NCBI RefSeq assembly: GCF_007988945.1
Contig: NZ_BJVC01000002.1
Coordinates: 372,001-436,000, forward strand
Reading direction: 5' to 3'
Source of the DNA: Swaminathania salitolerans
Lineage (GTDB): Bacteria; Pseudomonadota; Alphaproteobacteria; Acetobacterales; Acetobacteraceae
DNA: 64,000 nucleotides
Position 1 is the stretch's first letter. Every line of letters starts with the position of its first letter. The notes beneath the pieces were generated by a model. That model had not been told where the DNA came from. It did no database searches and worked only from the letters and a program-made list of their open reading frames with translations. A program made the position numbers and the translations under genes. Positions 35,863 to 46,877 of the stretch are shown one piece after another.

Positions 35863-37752
35863 TCAGCAGGCGCGAAGAATGGCAATCACCGCCTGACCGT
35901 AGCGGTCCCGCTTCGAGGTCCCGACTCCCTTGATATGAGAAAGCGCTTCCATGTCGCGGGGATCGCTCTGGGCGATCTCCGCGAGAGTCGCATCGTGGAA
36001 AATGACATAAGGCGGGATCTCCTGCTCCCGCGCCTCGTCGCGCCGCCATTGTCGCAAGGCGTCGAAGCGTTCGCGCGAGGCTGCATCGAGCATGTCGGCC
36101 GGCGTCCGGGCCGAGGAGACGCGTCCGCTTTCCCTCGTCGGGGCGAGCGGATCCGAGCGGAGTTCGAGACGGGTCTCCCCGCGCAGGATCGGACGTGCGA
36201 CGGGCACGTCGAGACCGAGCGTGTTATGCTCTCCGCTCATGCGAATGGCACCCCGGGCGATGAGCTGGCGGATGACGCCTCGCCACCATTGTTCCGGACG
36301 ATCCTTCCCCACACCGAAGACCGTCAGATGCTGATGGGCGTGCCGTTCGACCGCCTCGGTCAGCTTCCCGCGCAGAACGGAGGTGAGATGAACCGCTCCG
36401 AATCGCTGGCCCGTGCGATAGATGGCCGAGAGAACCTTCTGCGCCGCTTCCGTCCCGTCGAAGGTCTCGACCGGGCTGCGGCAATTATCGCAATGGCCGC
36501 ATTTCCCCTCGAGCGCTTCCCCGAAGCATGCAAGCAGCGCCTGCGTCCGGCATCCGACCGTTTCCGTCAATGCGATCATGCTCTCCAGACGCGCCTGCAT
36601 CACGCGCTTCTCGCTCTCCGGCGCGCTGGATTGTTCCAGCCAGTACCGGGCGCGCGCCATATCCTCGCCGCCATAGAGCAGGAGCGTCTCGGCGGGTTCG
36701 CCGTCGCGTCCGGCACGTCCGATCTGCTGGTAATAGGCTTCGGGTGACGCAGGCATATCGAGATGGACCACGCAGCGGACGTCGGGGCGATCGATCCCCA
36801 TCCCGAAAGCGACCGTCGCCACGATCACCATCGGTTCCCCGCTCCTGAAGCGCATGAGAGTCGCGTGTTTCTCCTGCGAGGACAGTCCTGCATGGAAAGG
36901 AAGGGCGTTGTACCCCCGCTCCCTGAGGCTTTTTGCCATACGCTCGGTACGGTTCCGGCTGCCGCAATAGACGATCGCGGCATCGTCGCGATGAGCCGCG
37001 AGCGCGTCCTGGACCTGACGCGTCTCGGAACCTTTGGGCGCAGCCGCGAGAAAGAGATTGGGTCTGTGAAAGCTCGACGTCAGACGACGCGCCTGCTCCA
37101 TGCCGAGCGCCTGGAGGATGTCGTCCTGCGTGCGTGAATCGGCAGTGGCCGTGAGCGCGATGCGCGGTACGTCCGGAAAGATGGCAGGAAGATCGGCAAG
37201 GGCGCGATATTCGGGGCGGAATTCATGCCCCCAAGCGGACACGCAATGCGCCTCGTCGATCGCCAGCACCGAAACCCGGTTCCGGGCGAGCCATCTTGCC
37301 GTTCCCGGAGAGACCAGCCGCTCGGGGGATATGTAGAGCAGATCGACCCGCCCTGCCCGCAGATCGGCCCGTATCTCGTCCAGACGCTCTTCCGGCAGCT
37401 CGGAGTGAAGCGCAGCCGCGTTGATCCCGAGCTGCCTCAGGGCCGCGACCTGATCGTCCATCAATGCGATCAGGGGCGAGATGACAATTCCCATACCCGG
37501 ACGACACAGGGCGGGCACCTGATAGCACAGACTCTTGCCGCCACCGGTGGGCATGATCACCAGAACGTCCTCGCCCCGGATAACCGAATCGATGACCTCT
37601 TTCTGCTGCCCGCGGAAACAGGAAAAGCCGAAAACCCGGCTCAGAACCGCATCGGGGCTTTCATCCCCCTGATGCGGTGCCGCCGGGCTTCCACTTCCGG
37701 AAACTTCGTTCCCGGAATGCGCAGCTACCGGATCCGCGCTCACCGGATCCAC
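35863..37752 (-). CDS. recQ: ATP-dependent DNA helicase RecQ
   Basis: 629 residues. Walker A MPTGGGKSLCYQ, DEAH box (AIDEAHCVSAWGHEFRPEY), SF2 motif VI (QQIGRAGRDG), zinc-binding Cys in ACFGEALEGKCGHCDNC, RQC winged helix, and a C-terminal HRDC domain (FDALRQWRRDEAREQEIPPY). It unwinds DNA in recombination repair (RecF pathway). The N-terminal 30 residues are a Pro/Ser-rich addition. Convergent with the copper chaperone gene. Confidence 0.97.
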   Translation of the reverse strand: MDPVSADPVAAHSGNEVSGSGSPAAPHQGDESPDAVLSRVFGFSCFRGQQKEVIDSVIRGEDVLVIMPTGGGKSLCYQVPALCRPGMGIVISPLIALMDDQVAALRQLGINAAALHSELPEERLDEIRADLRAGRVDLLYISPERLVSPGTARWLARNRVSVLAIDEAHCVSAWGHEFRPEYRALADLPAIFPDVPRIALTATADSRTQDDILQALGMEQARRLTSSFHRPNLFLAAAPKGSETRQVQDALAAHRDDAAIVYCGSRNRTERMAKSLRERGYNALPFHAGLSSQEKHATLMRFRSGEPMVIVATVAFGMGIDRPDVRCVVHLDMPASPEAYYQQIGRAGRDGEPAETLLLYGGEDMARARYWLEQSSAPESEKRVMQARLESMIALTETVGCRTQALLACFGEALEGKCGHCDNCRSPVETFDGTEAAQKVLSAIYRTGQRFGAVHLTSVLRGKLTEAVERHAHQHLTVFGVGKDRPEQWWRGVIRQLIARGAIRMSGEHNTLGLDVPVARPILRGETRLELRSDPLAPTRESGRVSSARTPADMLDAASRERFDALRQWRRDEAREQEIPPYVIFHDATLAEIAQSDPRDMEALSHIKGVGTSKRDRYGQAVIAILRAC

Positions 37753-37838
37753 GCGCGCCGAAAGAGCCTCTCCGGACGTCCCGGTCGGGGTTCCGGCTAC
37801 GCGCTCCGCGGGATCGGCTTCGATGTGGTCAGGCTCGC

Positions 37839-38234
37839 TCAGGGGACGTCCGGATCGACTTCGATCGTCACCACACGCGAGGCGACTGCGGCATCCTGAT
37901 TATTTGCGGGCGGGAGCGCGATCTGGGTGATCTGCGCCTCGCCGACACCGGCCTGATGCAATGCGGATGCCACGATTTTCGCGCGCTCGACAGCGAGAAG
38001 TTCGTCCGCCGAGAGATTACCATGGGCACCCGCATGGCCGATCACCTCGACCGTCTTCGCATGCGTATCCCGGGCATCCCTGGCGGCCTTGTCGACGATC
38101 CCCTGGGCCGTGGCGGAAAGCGTGGTCGAAGCCGGCTCGAAGAAAACGGGATAGCGGTCCCGATCCGGACCGCCGGAGCAGGATGCCAGTCCCGCGAAGG
38201 CACTGACAGACAACATCACAGTCAGACGACGCAT
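37839..38234 (-). CDS. Outer-membrane lipoprotein with OmpA-like domain
   Basis: 131 residues from the ATG at 38234 with AAGGAAGAAAAG upstream. A signal peptide ends in the lipobox LASC, so the mature protein starts at Cys19 with Ser at +2. The rest (YPVFFEPASTTLSATAQGIV, VEVIGHAGAHGNLSADELLA, ERAKIVASALHQAGV) follows the OmpA C-terminal peptidoglycan-binding pattern, including N-terminal FF-x-S and the R-A-x-x-V helix. It would anchor the outer membrane to peptidoglycan (Pal-like). It lies 86 bases from recQ, same direction. Confidence 0.85.
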   Translation of the reverse strand: MRRLTVMLSVSAFAGLASCSGGPDRDRYPVFFEPASTTLSATAQGIVDKAARDARDTHAKTVEVIGHAGAHGNLSADELLAVERAKIVASALHQAGVGEAQITQIALPPANNQDAAVASRVVTIEVDPDVP

Positions 38235-38325
38235 CTTTTCTTCCTTTTCGAATCGCCGTGACAGCCACGGTGCCTCGCTGAAGTCACTGCCGTGCGCCAT
38301 GCCTTCCGTCAAGGATAACGGATCG

Positions 38326-38386
38326 GACCCCGGGGCAAGACCTCGGGCAAGACCCCGGGCAAGACCCCGGGCAACGCATCGTGTCG
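38326..38386 (+). repeat. 12-bp tandem repeat, five copies
   Basis: GACCCCGGGCAA repeats at 38351, 38363 and 38375, preceded by one-mismatch GACCTCGGGCAA (38339) and a 13-base variant at 38326. It sits between the cydC stop and the lipoprotein start. The unit contains the palindrome CCCGGG, so the array could form cruciform-like structures. Confidence 0.9.
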
Positions 38387-38407
38387 GAGGCACCCGGAGT
38401 CCTGCGA

Positions 38408-40156
38408 TCACAGGGGGAGCGGCACCGTCCGTCCGGCTTCCAGCCTCCATGCACGATCGAGCTTCTCCGCTCCCGTCAGGCGATGCGCGATAAGAATGAC
38501 CGTACGCCCCCTCATCACGCGGTTGAGCGTATGCAGGAAGGCACGCTCGGTTGCGGAATCCAGACCGGTTGCCGGTTCATCGAGCAGCATCACAGGCGCA
38601 TCGAGAAGCAATGTCCGTGCGAGCGCGATACGACGCCCCTGCCCGCCCGACAGACGGGTCCCGCCTTCGCCTACCCAGCTATCCAGCCCATCGGGCAGTT
38701 CCTGCACGACCTCCGCGATCTCGGCCTGCTCGAGCACATCCCATAGCCGGTCCTCGGCGATATTCCCGCGTCCCAGCGTCAGATTGTTCCGGATGGTATC
38801 GGCAAAAAGATGCGTCGTCTGGGACAGCCATCCGATGCGCCCGCGCAGCTGCGCGGTGTCGAGCGTACGTATATCGTGCCCACCGAAAGAGATCTCGCCC
38901 GATTCCGGCTGCGCGACCTTGAGCAACAGGGCCGCAAGGCTCGATTTCCCGACGCCGGAAGGACCGATCAGGGCCACATGATCGCCCGCATGGATGGTCA
39001 GGTCCAGCCGGTCGAGAACGGGAGGTCGCGCAATCGCCATGCGATCGGCACCCTCGACCATGTCCTCGCCCGGAACAGGATCGGGAGCCGCCCAGCGGAA
39101 GGTGACGTCATTGAAAACGATGTCGCCGGTTTCGGGCGGGCGGCACTGTCCTTCACCGCTCTCATCCATCCGTTCCCCGCTGGTTTCCGTGATACGCCGG
39201 GCGGCGAGGCCGACCTGTCCCGCAAGGACACCCGTTCGCGCCAGGGCAGAGACGCCCTCGAACACGGTGCCGGTCAGGAAGACCAGTCCCACGCCCGAAA
39301 GCAAAGGAAGGTTGAGCCCGCCCAGCCCCGCCATCGCCAGAAGCAGGATCACCAGCGCCGTCTGACCGCAGAGATAGGAGAGTGCTCCGGAAACGGCCAT
39401 GGCGCGATTCCGTTGAAGCTGCGCCTCGTGCAGTCTCGTCTCGTCCTCGATGATGCGACCGGCGAGACGAAGTTCGCCGGAAAACGCCCGAGCCTCGCGC
39501 AATCCGGTGGCGAGATCCAATGCTGCAACGCGCAGCGCGGATTCCGCATGAAGGACAGTGTGACTGAGGCCGCTCGAACGCAGCGCCGAGAGAAGCGGCA
39601 GCAGGCAGGCTGCCGCGAGAAAGAGCCCCCCCAGAGCCAGACCCAGCCGCCAGTCGGCCAGCCCGGCCACGATCACGAGCACTGGCAGGGAAATGAGCGC
39701 AGCGAGAAACGGCACAGCGATACGCAGATACAGATTGTCGAGCAGTTCGACATCGCCGACGAGACGGTTCAGCAGATCGCCCGCGCGACGGAATCCGAGC
39801 CCGGCAGCCGCTCCCTGCGCGAGACGCCGGAAGAACCAGACGCGCAAGGCGGCGAGCGCGCGAAACATCGCGTCATGGGCGAAGAGACGCTCCGCGTATC
39901 GCAAGACGATCCGGGCGCCACCGAAAACACGCAGAAGCCCGAAACTCGTGCCCGCGCCGAGAGCCAGCGCCGAGACACTTGCCCCCGCATTCCACATGAG
40001 TGCAAAGCCGCTGAGAAGCGCGAGCGCCGAGAGCAGCAGGCCGAAGCCGAGCCGGCCGTAATAGGGGCGCCAGACCGTCACGATCATGCGCAGGGCTTCA
40101 AGCGTTCTGTGCACCCGGTCGGGTTCCGTGCGCGTGGGGCTATGTTCGCTCATCAT
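38408..40156 (-). CDS. cydC: Thiol reductant ABC exporter subunit CydC
   Basis: 582 residues: an N-terminal six-helix export domain and a C-terminal ATPase with Walker A IGPSGVGKSSL, Q-loop, signature LSGGQGRRIALARTLL and Walker B PVMLLDEPATGLD. With CydD it forms the heterodimeric inner-membrane exporter of glutathione/cysteine (or a heme-linked function) needed for cytochrome bd assembly. Its start overlaps the cydD stop by ATGA. The cydAB oxidase genes are not in the window. Confidence 0.93.
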   Translation of the reverse strand: MMSEHSPTRTEPDRVHRTLEALRMIVTVWRPYYGRLGFGLLLSALALLSGFALMWNAGASVSALALGAGTSFGLLRVFGGARIVLRYAERLFAHDAMFRALAALRVWFFRRLAQGAAAGLGFRRAGDLLNRLVGDVELLDNLYLRIAVPFLAALISLPVLVIVAGLADWRLGLALGGLFLAAACLLPLLSALRSSGLSHTVLHAESALRVAALDLATGLREARAFSGELRLAGRIIEDETRLHEAQLQRNRAMAVSGALSYLCGQTALVILLLAMAGLGGLNLPLLSGVGLVFLTGTVFEGVSALARTGVLAGQVGLAARRITETSGERMDESGEGQCRPPETGDIVFNDVTFRWAAPDPVPGEDMVEGADRMAIARPPVLDRLDLTIHAGDHVALIGPSGVGKSSLAALLLKVAQPESGEISFGGHDIRTLDTAQLRGRIGWLSQTTHLFADTIRNNLTLGRGNIAEDRLWDVLEQAEIAEVVQELPDGLDSWVGEGGTRLSGGQGRRIALARTLLLDAPVMLLDEPATGLDSATERAFLHTLNRVMRGRTVILIAHRLTGAEKLDRAWRLEAGRTVPLPL

Positions 40157-41856
40157 GGATGACCTCCCGTAACGGCGCCGTGCGAGAGCGACAGGGTCTG
40201 GGTGCCGAGCGCGCGCATGGCGGGGGAATGCGAACTCAGCACCACGGTACGCCCCTCTGCGAGACAGGCGAGCGATTCGATGATGTCCCGCTCGGTATCG
40301 GGATCGAGATGCGCCGTCGGCTCATCCAGAAGCAGGAGAGGCGCATCCTTGAGAAAGGCGCGCGCGATGGCGACACGCTGCGCCTGCCCTCCCGAAAGGC
40401 CGAAGCCTCCCTCGCCAATCTCGGTATCCAGCCCCTTGGGCAGGAGCGGCAGGAAGCTGTCGATCGCAGCGGCGCGCACCGCCGCATCGAGCGCTTCGTC
40501 ATCCGCATCGGGCCGCGCGAAAAGCAGGTTTTCGCGGAGCGTTCCGGCAAAAAGAACCGGTCTCTGGCCGATCCAGGCCAGATATCGTGCGATCTCCCGG
40601 CCACGCATGGCCCGGGTATCGCGCCCGTTGAAGAGGATCCGCCCCGATACAGGGTGGATGAACCCGAGGAGCAGTTCGATGAGCGTCGATTTTCCCGCCC
40701 CGGAGGCGCCATCCACGACGAGAATGTCGCCAGGAGCAACCGTGAAATCGAGCGCTTCGAAAACGAACGGAAGATCCTCGCGCCACCGGTAGCTTATCGC
40801 GTCTCCCTCGACGGTCACCGGTCCGATTGCCTCAGCCATCCCGGCTCCGTCGACGATGCCTTCATCTCCGCCATGCTCGAGCGCATGCATCGCCTCCGCT
40901 GCACCTGCGGCATGGGCGCGATCCTGATAGGCGAGCGCCAGACCGCGCAGAGGTGCGAAGAATTCGGGCACCAGAAGAAGCGCGAAAAGGGTCGCCGTGA
41001 AATCGGGCGTGGCATGGACCGAAATCCCGCTCGTCTCATGACGATGGAGAAAATGACCCTGGGTGAGCACGATCAGGATGATCGCAACGACCATCGCGAT
41101 ATCGATGGCGGCAGAGGAGAGAAACGCAACGCGGAGAATCTTCATCGTCCGGCGACGCAGCTCGTCCGCCGCCCGGGAAAGCGCCTCAGCCTCGCGCCCA
41201 TCGGCATTGGCGAGCACGATCGTCGCGATACCGCGTATCCGGTCGAGAAAGCGCGATTGCAGTCGCACCATGGCGAGAAACTGGTTACGGGAAGCGAGCG
41301 CCGCCCCGATCCCGAAGACGGCCTGGGCTACGGGAACGAGAGCGCCGCACACAGCAAGGATCAGGGCCGCACGGGGATTGAACCAGAAAATGGCGGCGAG
41401 ACTCAGACAGGGCAGCAGGACCCAGCTCATGGAGGCCGGTAGCCAGCGCGCGAAATAGCCGTCGAGAACCTCGATCCGGTCGACGAGAAGGGCCGCGATC
41501 TCCCCGGAATGCTGGCGACGCAACAAGGCGGGGCCGATACCGATGACGGAATCGAGCACCGAGCGCCTCAGCCGCGCGCGCGCGCGTATCCCGGCGCGTG
41601 CAGCCGCCTGCTCCTGCACGATCATGCATCCGGCACGAAAGAGAGAGAGCACGGCGAAAATACCGATCGGGGAAAGCGAGGGCGCTGCGCGATCCCGCGC
41701 GACCCGGTCGATGATCGCGGCCAGACACCAGGCCTGACCGATTGCAAGGATCGTGCCGACACATGCAAGGAGGACGGCTGGTAGAGCCGCGCGCTTCGCG
41801 GGGCCGGATTGCTGTCTGACCCAGTTCCGTACCAGTTTTTTATCTACAGCGCTCAT
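40153..41856 (-). CDS. cydD: Thiol reductant ABC exporter subunit CydD
   Basis: 567 residues. CydD-specific N-terminus (KLVRNWVRQQSGPAKRA), transmembrane domain with RRQHSGEIAALLVDRIEVLDGYFARWLP, and an ATPase domain with Walker A DGASGAGKSTL, signature LSGGQAQRVAIARAFL and Walker B LLLLDEPTAHLD. First gene of cydDC. Confidence 0.94.
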   Translation of the reverse strand: MSAVDKKLVRNWVRQQSGPAKRAALPAVLLACVGTILAIGQAWCLAAIIDRVARDRAAPSLSPIGIFAVLSLFRAGCMIVQEQAAARAGIRARARLRRSVLDSVIGIGPALLRRQHSGEIAALLVDRIEVLDGYFARWLPASMSWVLLPCLSLAAIFWFNPRAALILAVCGALVPVAQAVFGIGAALASRNQFLAMVRLQSRFLDRIRGIATIVLANADGREAEALSRAADELRRRTMKILRVAFLSSAAIDIAMVVAIILIVLTQGHFLHRHETSGISVHATPDFTATLFALLLVPEFFAPLRGLALAYQDRAHAAGAAEAMHALEHGGDEGIVDGAGMAEAIGPVTVEGDAISYRWREDLPFVFEALDFTVAPGDILVVDGASGAGKSTLIELLLGFIHPVSGRILFNGRDTRAMRGREIARYLAWIGQRPVLFAGTLRENLLFARPDADDEALDAAVRAAAIDSFLPLLPKGLDTEIGEGGFGLSGGQAQRVAIARAFLKDAPLLLLDEPTAHLDPDTERDIIESLACLAEGRTVVLSSHSPAMRALGTQTLSLSHGAVTGGHP

Positions 41857-42162
41857 GACCCGGCCATATAGGCAGATTGCCCCCCCGGTGGTAGTCTTGC
41901 CGCGTCAAGATTGCAGAACATTTAAAGCCCGGGAGACGGCGCCCTTCCGCCTGTTTCTGCGGCGCGCCATCGATCACCGCTGAAAATCAAAGCATTTTTC
42001 CGATCGCTGCCCGAAGCGCACCTGTTTCTGTGAAAGGATAAAGCGATAAGGGCGTGAGAAGCCCTGCGCTCGCTCTATGCTCCCGGAATCAGAAAAGCGG
42101 CCCGGAGGCCGCTTTTCCCTGATACGATTCCGGGCGCAGTTACTGCGGTAGTCCCGACCGGA
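41857..42162. other. Intergenic region upstream of cydD
   Basis: About 300 bases with no gene. It should hold the cydD promoter; an AT-rich patch GAACATTTAAAGCC lies near 41920 and AAAATCAAAGCATTTTTCC near 41990. A perfect terminator hairpin for the His/Met-rich gene is at 42093. Confidence 0.5.
42093..42116. terminator. Perfect hairpin with A/T tails (bidirectional terminator)
   Basis: AAAAGCGGCC (42093-42102) pairs with GGCCGCTTTT (42107-42116) around a CGGA loop. Read leftward it lies 47 bases after the stop of the His/Met-rich protein gene and ends in TTTT, so it likely terminates that gene. Confidence 0.8.
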
Positions 42163-42510
42163 TCACTGATTGGCGGGAGGCTGCGGCGCCGCTGCCGGCA
42201 TGGAGGAGGACGGCATCTTCCCCTGGCCTTCCATCGGCATCGGTGCCGGGCTCGGCATGGTGGGGTTGGCGTTCGGGGCAGCCATCGGCGCCGTGGCCGG
42301 GACCGGCGTCTGTGCCTGCTGCAGGCTCCGCGCATTCAGATCCTCGGTCGAAGGCGAACCCTTGTCGCCCTTCTGGTGCATCATGCCCTTCTTGTGCATG
42401 CCGCTCATCGCGCCATGATGGCCCTTGTGATGGGTGTGGGCAGCGAAAGCCGGGCTGGAGACGGCGAAGGTAGCGGCGATCAGGGTCGCGCCGAGTGCGG
42501 AAAACTTCAT
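42163..42510 (-). CDS. Exported His/Met-rich protein
   Basis: 115 residues from the ATG at 42510 (AAAGGA upstream). The signal peptide MKFSALGATLIAATFAVSSP is cleaved near AFA-A. The mature protein starts with a His/Met/Lys cluster (HTHHKGHHGAMSGMHKKGMM) that could bind copper, nickel or zinc, followed by a Pro/Ala/Met-rich disordered tail (PTMPSPAPMPMEG). No fold is recognised; a periplasmic metal-buffering or stress role is inferred only from composition. It has its own terminator. Confidence 0.75.
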   Translation of the reverse strand: MKFSALGATLIAATFAVSSPAFAAHTHHKGHHGAMSGMHKKGMMHQKGDKGSPSTEDLNARSLQQAQTPVPATAPMAAPNANPTMPSPAPMPMEGQGKMPSSSMPAAAPQPPANQ

Positions 42511-42700
42511 CTTGGGTCCTTTCCAGTGTCGCGCATTCCATGACGATCCCCTGTCCATCGCCCGACCAACGCTTCAGCGATGCAGGGATATCGAGGGAAA
42601 GCCCGATGCTCGAGCTGAAAACGTAACGTCCGCGTTGCGGTTCCCCGTAAAAGGAACGAGATGGACAGAACAGGCCATCCCTTTCCAGCGGCGACGCCGT

Positions 42701-43162
42701 TCAGTCCCGGCGGATGGCGCCCGGTTCGGAAGACACGCCATAGGTGTCGCGCGCACGCTTGATGAATGCCGACACCATCAGACGTACGCCCTCATTGAAC
42801 ACGACCCCGATGGCATTCTGCAGAAGACGCGAACGGAACTCGAAATCGACGAAGAAATCGACCAGACAGCCACGCGGATCCGGCGTGAAGGTCCACACAT
42901 TGTTGAGATATCTGAACGGCCCCTTCTCGTAGCGCACACGAATGCGCGACGGCCGATCCAGTGCGACACGGCTTGTGAAGGTTTCGCGGAAAGGGCCGAA
43001 TCCCACCGTGAGATCGGCGATGAGCTCCTGCTCGGTGCGGGACTTCACGTTTGCCTTGACGCACCACGGGAGAAACTGCGGATAGGCCCCCACATCGGCA
43101 ACGAGATCGAAAAGCTGTTCAGGACTATATGCGATCAGCCGTTGTTCGGCGTGGGTGGGCAT
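42701..43162 (-). CDS. Coq10/RatA-type START-domain protein (SRPBCC)
   Basis: 153 residues: EQRLIAYSPEQLFDLVADVGAYPQF LPWC-type N-terminus, RIRVRYEKGPFRYLNNVW and the final helix VMVSAFIKRARDTYG-like region define the polyketide-cyclase/START fold of Coq10 and RatA. In alphaproteobacteria these are usually ubiquinone-binding respiratory accessory proteins rather than toxins. Its start shares one base with the lipA stop, making it the last gene of the PDH operon. Confidence 0.88.
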   Translation of the reverse strand: MPTHAEQRLIAYSPEQLFDLVADVGAYPQFLPWCVKANVKSRTEQELIADLTVGFGPFRETFTSRVALDRPSRIRVRYEKGPFRYLNNVWTFTPDPRGCLVDFFVDFEFRSRLLQNAIGVVFNEGVRLMVSAFIKRARDTYGVSSEPGAIRRD

Positions 43163-44151
43163 TATCGTGTCTCCGGCCGGGGCAAACTCTGTCCCAGCTT
43201 GTTCTGACGGGCTTCGCGCAACGCTGCGAAATCGGAGTCCGCATGATAGGAAGATCGTGTCAATGGACTGGCACTGACCTGCAGGAACCCTTTCGCCCTT
43301 GCCATGCTCGCGAATTCGTCGAACTCGGCAGGCGGGACGAACCGGTCCACCTTCGCATGTTTGGGCGTGGGCTGCAGATACTGACCGAGCGTAATGAAAT
43401 CCACATCGGCGATACGGAAATCGTCCATGACCTGCGCGACCTCCATCCTCTCCTCCCCGAGGCCGAGCATCAGCCCCGATTTGGTGAAGATCGAAGGATC
43501 CTGCCTTTTGACATCGTCAAGAAGCCTCAGGGACTGGAAATACCGCGCACCCGGCCTGATGGAGGGATAGAGGCGCGGTACCGTTTCGATATTGTGATTG
43601 AAGACGTCGGGCCGGGCCTCCACCACGACGGGAAGCGCGCCGGGCTTGCGCAGGAAATCCGGCGTGAGGATCTCGATCGTCGTGGAAGGCGATGCCTCCC
43701 TGATCCGGGCGATCGTCCGGGCGAAATGCCGTGCGCCGCCATCTGCCAGATCGTCGCGATCGACCGAGGTGATCACGACATGACGCAAGCCGAGCGTTGC
43801 CACCGCCTCGGCCACGCGATGCGGTTCATCCTCATCGAGCGCGTGCGGCATGCCTGTCGTGACATTGCAGAACGAGCAGGCCCGGGTGCAGATCTCGCCC
43901 ATGATCATCATGGTCGCATGGCGCTGGGACCAGCATTCGCCGATATTCGGGCATGCCGCCTCCTCGCAGACCGTCACCAGACGGTTGTCGCGCATCAATT
44001 TGCGCGTCTCCTGATAGATCGGGCTGTTCGGCGCCTTTACCCGGATCCAGTCCGGCTTGCGCTGGACTGGATTATCGGGCCGATTGGCCTTTTCGGGGTG
44101 GCGGAGCGCGCTCTGCTTCCGATGATCTATGGTGATGCGCTGCATGGTCAT
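43162..44151 (-). CDS. lipA: Lipoyl synthase
   Basis: 329 residues. Auxiliary cluster cysteines [12 protein letters not shown], radical-SAM motif [18 protein letters not shown] context and the C-terminal RSSY motif ([12 protein letters not shown]). It inserts the two sulfurs into octanoyl groups on lipoyl domains, making the cofactor carried by the three lipoyl-bearing PDH chains encoded just upstream. The gene lies two bases after lpdA and overlaps the Coq10-like gene by one base. Confidence 0.97.
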   Translation of the reverse strand: MTMQRITIDHRKQSALRHPEKANRPDNPVQRKPDWIRVKAPNSPIYQETRKLMRDNRLVTVCEEAACPNIGECWSQRHATMMIMGEICTRACSFCNVTTGMPHALDEDEPHRVAEAVATLGLRHVVITSVDRDDLADGGARHFARTIARIREASPSTTIEILTPDFLRKPGALPVVVEARPDVFNHNIETVPRLYPSIRPGARYFQSLRLLDDVKRQDPSIFTKSGLMLGLGEERMEVAQVMDDFRIADVDFITLGQYLQPTPKHAKVDRFVPPAEFDEFASMARAKGFLQVSASPLTRSSYHADSDFAALREARQNKLGQSLPRPETR

Positions 44152-44153
44152 GA

Positions 44154-45557
<1,404 letters not shown>

Positions 45558-45560
45558 GGG

Positions 45561-46865
45561 TCAGATCACCAGTGAATAGGGGTTTTGAACGATATCGCGC
45601 AGCGCATTCAGCCATTTCGCTCCGAGTGCCCCATCGACGGCGCGATGATCGACAGAGAGCGTGGCCGTCATGACGGTCGCGATGGCGAGCTGGTCGCCAC
45701 GCACGACGGCGCGCTTCTCGCCCGCTGCGATCGCGAGGATCCCGGCCTGGGGGGGATTGATGATGGCCGAGAACTCGCGCACGCCGAACATGCCCATATT
45801 CGAGATCGAGAAGGTGCCGCCCTGGAACTCCTCGGGCTTGAGCTTGCCGTCACGCGCACGCCTGGCCAGATCGCGCGCCTCGGCGCTGATCTCGCGCAGG
45901 GATTTGCGATCGGCCTGGCGGATGATCGGCGTGATCAGCCCATCGGGGATCGAAACCGCCATCGAGATATCGATCTCGGGGAAATGCAGCGTCTCCGCCT
46001 CGGTGTACTGGACATTCAGGCCCGGGCAGTCGCGCAGGGCGAGCGCCACGGCCTTGATCATCATGTCGTTGACCGAGATCTTGAACTGACCGTCCCCCTC
46101 GCCCGGCGAAGCTGCATTGAGCCTGGAACGCAGCGCCAGCAGCGCATCGAGCTCGATATCGACCGATACGTAGAAATGCGGGACGTTCTGCTTGGACTCG
46201 CTCAGGCGGCGCGCGATGACCTTGCGCATCGAGGAATTCGGCACGCGCCTCGCTTCCGCTGGCGCTGCACCCGGGACGGGAGCGCCCCTGGGGGCGGGAG
46301 CGGCTTCCGGTGCGACCGGCTTCGCATTCTCGACGTCACGACGCAGGATACGCCCGTTCGGGCCGGTTCCCTCGAGGGTCGCAAGGTCGATACCCTTCTG
46401 CGACGCGATGCGGCGCGCGAGAGGCGATGCGAAAACGCGCTTGCCTGCAGGCGCAGCCTGAGAAGGCGAAGCGGTCTGGCCCGAGGCAGTCTGGCTTGAA
46501 GCAGTCCGGGCAGGAGCAATTCGATTGGAAGCGTCTTGATCGGAAGCGTTCCGGGCGGCGGTCTGCGGTGCCGGCTCGGCCTTCTTCGCGGGCGCTGCCT
46601 CGACAGCATCCGGCACGTCCTCGCCCTCATCGACCAGAATGGCGATGGGTGCATTGACCTTCACCCCCTCGCTGCCTTCTGGAACGACGATACGACCGAG
46701 AATGCCTTCATCGACGGCCTCGACTTCCATCGTGGCCTTGTCCGTCTCGATCTCGGCAATCAGATCGCCCGATCTGACCGTGTCGCCTTCCTTCTTCAGC
46801 CAGCGCGAGAGCGTTCCCTCGGTCATGGTCGGAGAAAGAGCGGGCATCAGGATATTGGTAGCCAT
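45561..46865 (-). CDS. pdhC: Pyruvate dehydrogenase E2 (dihydrolipoyl acetyltransferase)
   Basis: 434 residues. One N-terminal lipoyl domain with the modified Lys in [12 protein letters not shown], a Pro/Ala/Ser/Thr linker, a peripheral-subunit-binding domain ([20 protein letters not shown]) and the catalytic acyltransferase domain ending in [18 protein letters not shown] (His and Asp of HxxxDG). It transfers the acetyl group to CoA and forms the complex core. The linker contains a run of short Thr-Ala-Ser-Gln repeats ([16 protein letters not shown]), probably length-variable. Confidence 0.96.
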   Translation of the reverse strand: MATNILMPALSPTMTEGTLSRWLKKEGDTVRSGDLIAEIETDKATMEVEAVDEGILGRIVVPEGSEGVKVNAPIAILVDEGEDVPDAVEAAPAKKAEPAPQTAARNASDQDASNRIAPARTASSQTASGQTASPSQAAPAGKRVFASPLARRIASQKGIDLATLEGTGPNGRILRRDVENAKPVAPEAAPAPRGAPVPGAAPAEARRVPNSSMRKVIARRLSESKQNVPHFYVSVDIELDALLALRSRLNAASPGEGDGQFKISVNDMMIKAVALALRDCPGLNVQYTEAETLHFPEIDISMAVSIPDGLITPIIRQADRKSLREISAEARDLARRARDGKLKPEEFQGGTFSISNMGMFGVREFSAIINPPQAGILAIAAGEKRAVVRGDQLAIATVMTATLSVDHRAVDGALGAKWLNALRDIVQNPYSLVI

Positions 46866-46877
46866 GGTCGCAGCCCC

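Noticed and set aside
38810..41442. Two long plus-strand frames over cydC and cydD
   Set aside because: Both are antisense shadows of intact ABC transporter genes with Walker motifs.
42701..43162. Interpretation of the START-domain gene as a RatA-type toxin
   Set aside because: It sits in the PDH-lipA operon with no antitoxin; in this lineage such proteins are Coq10-like ubiquinone-binding factors.
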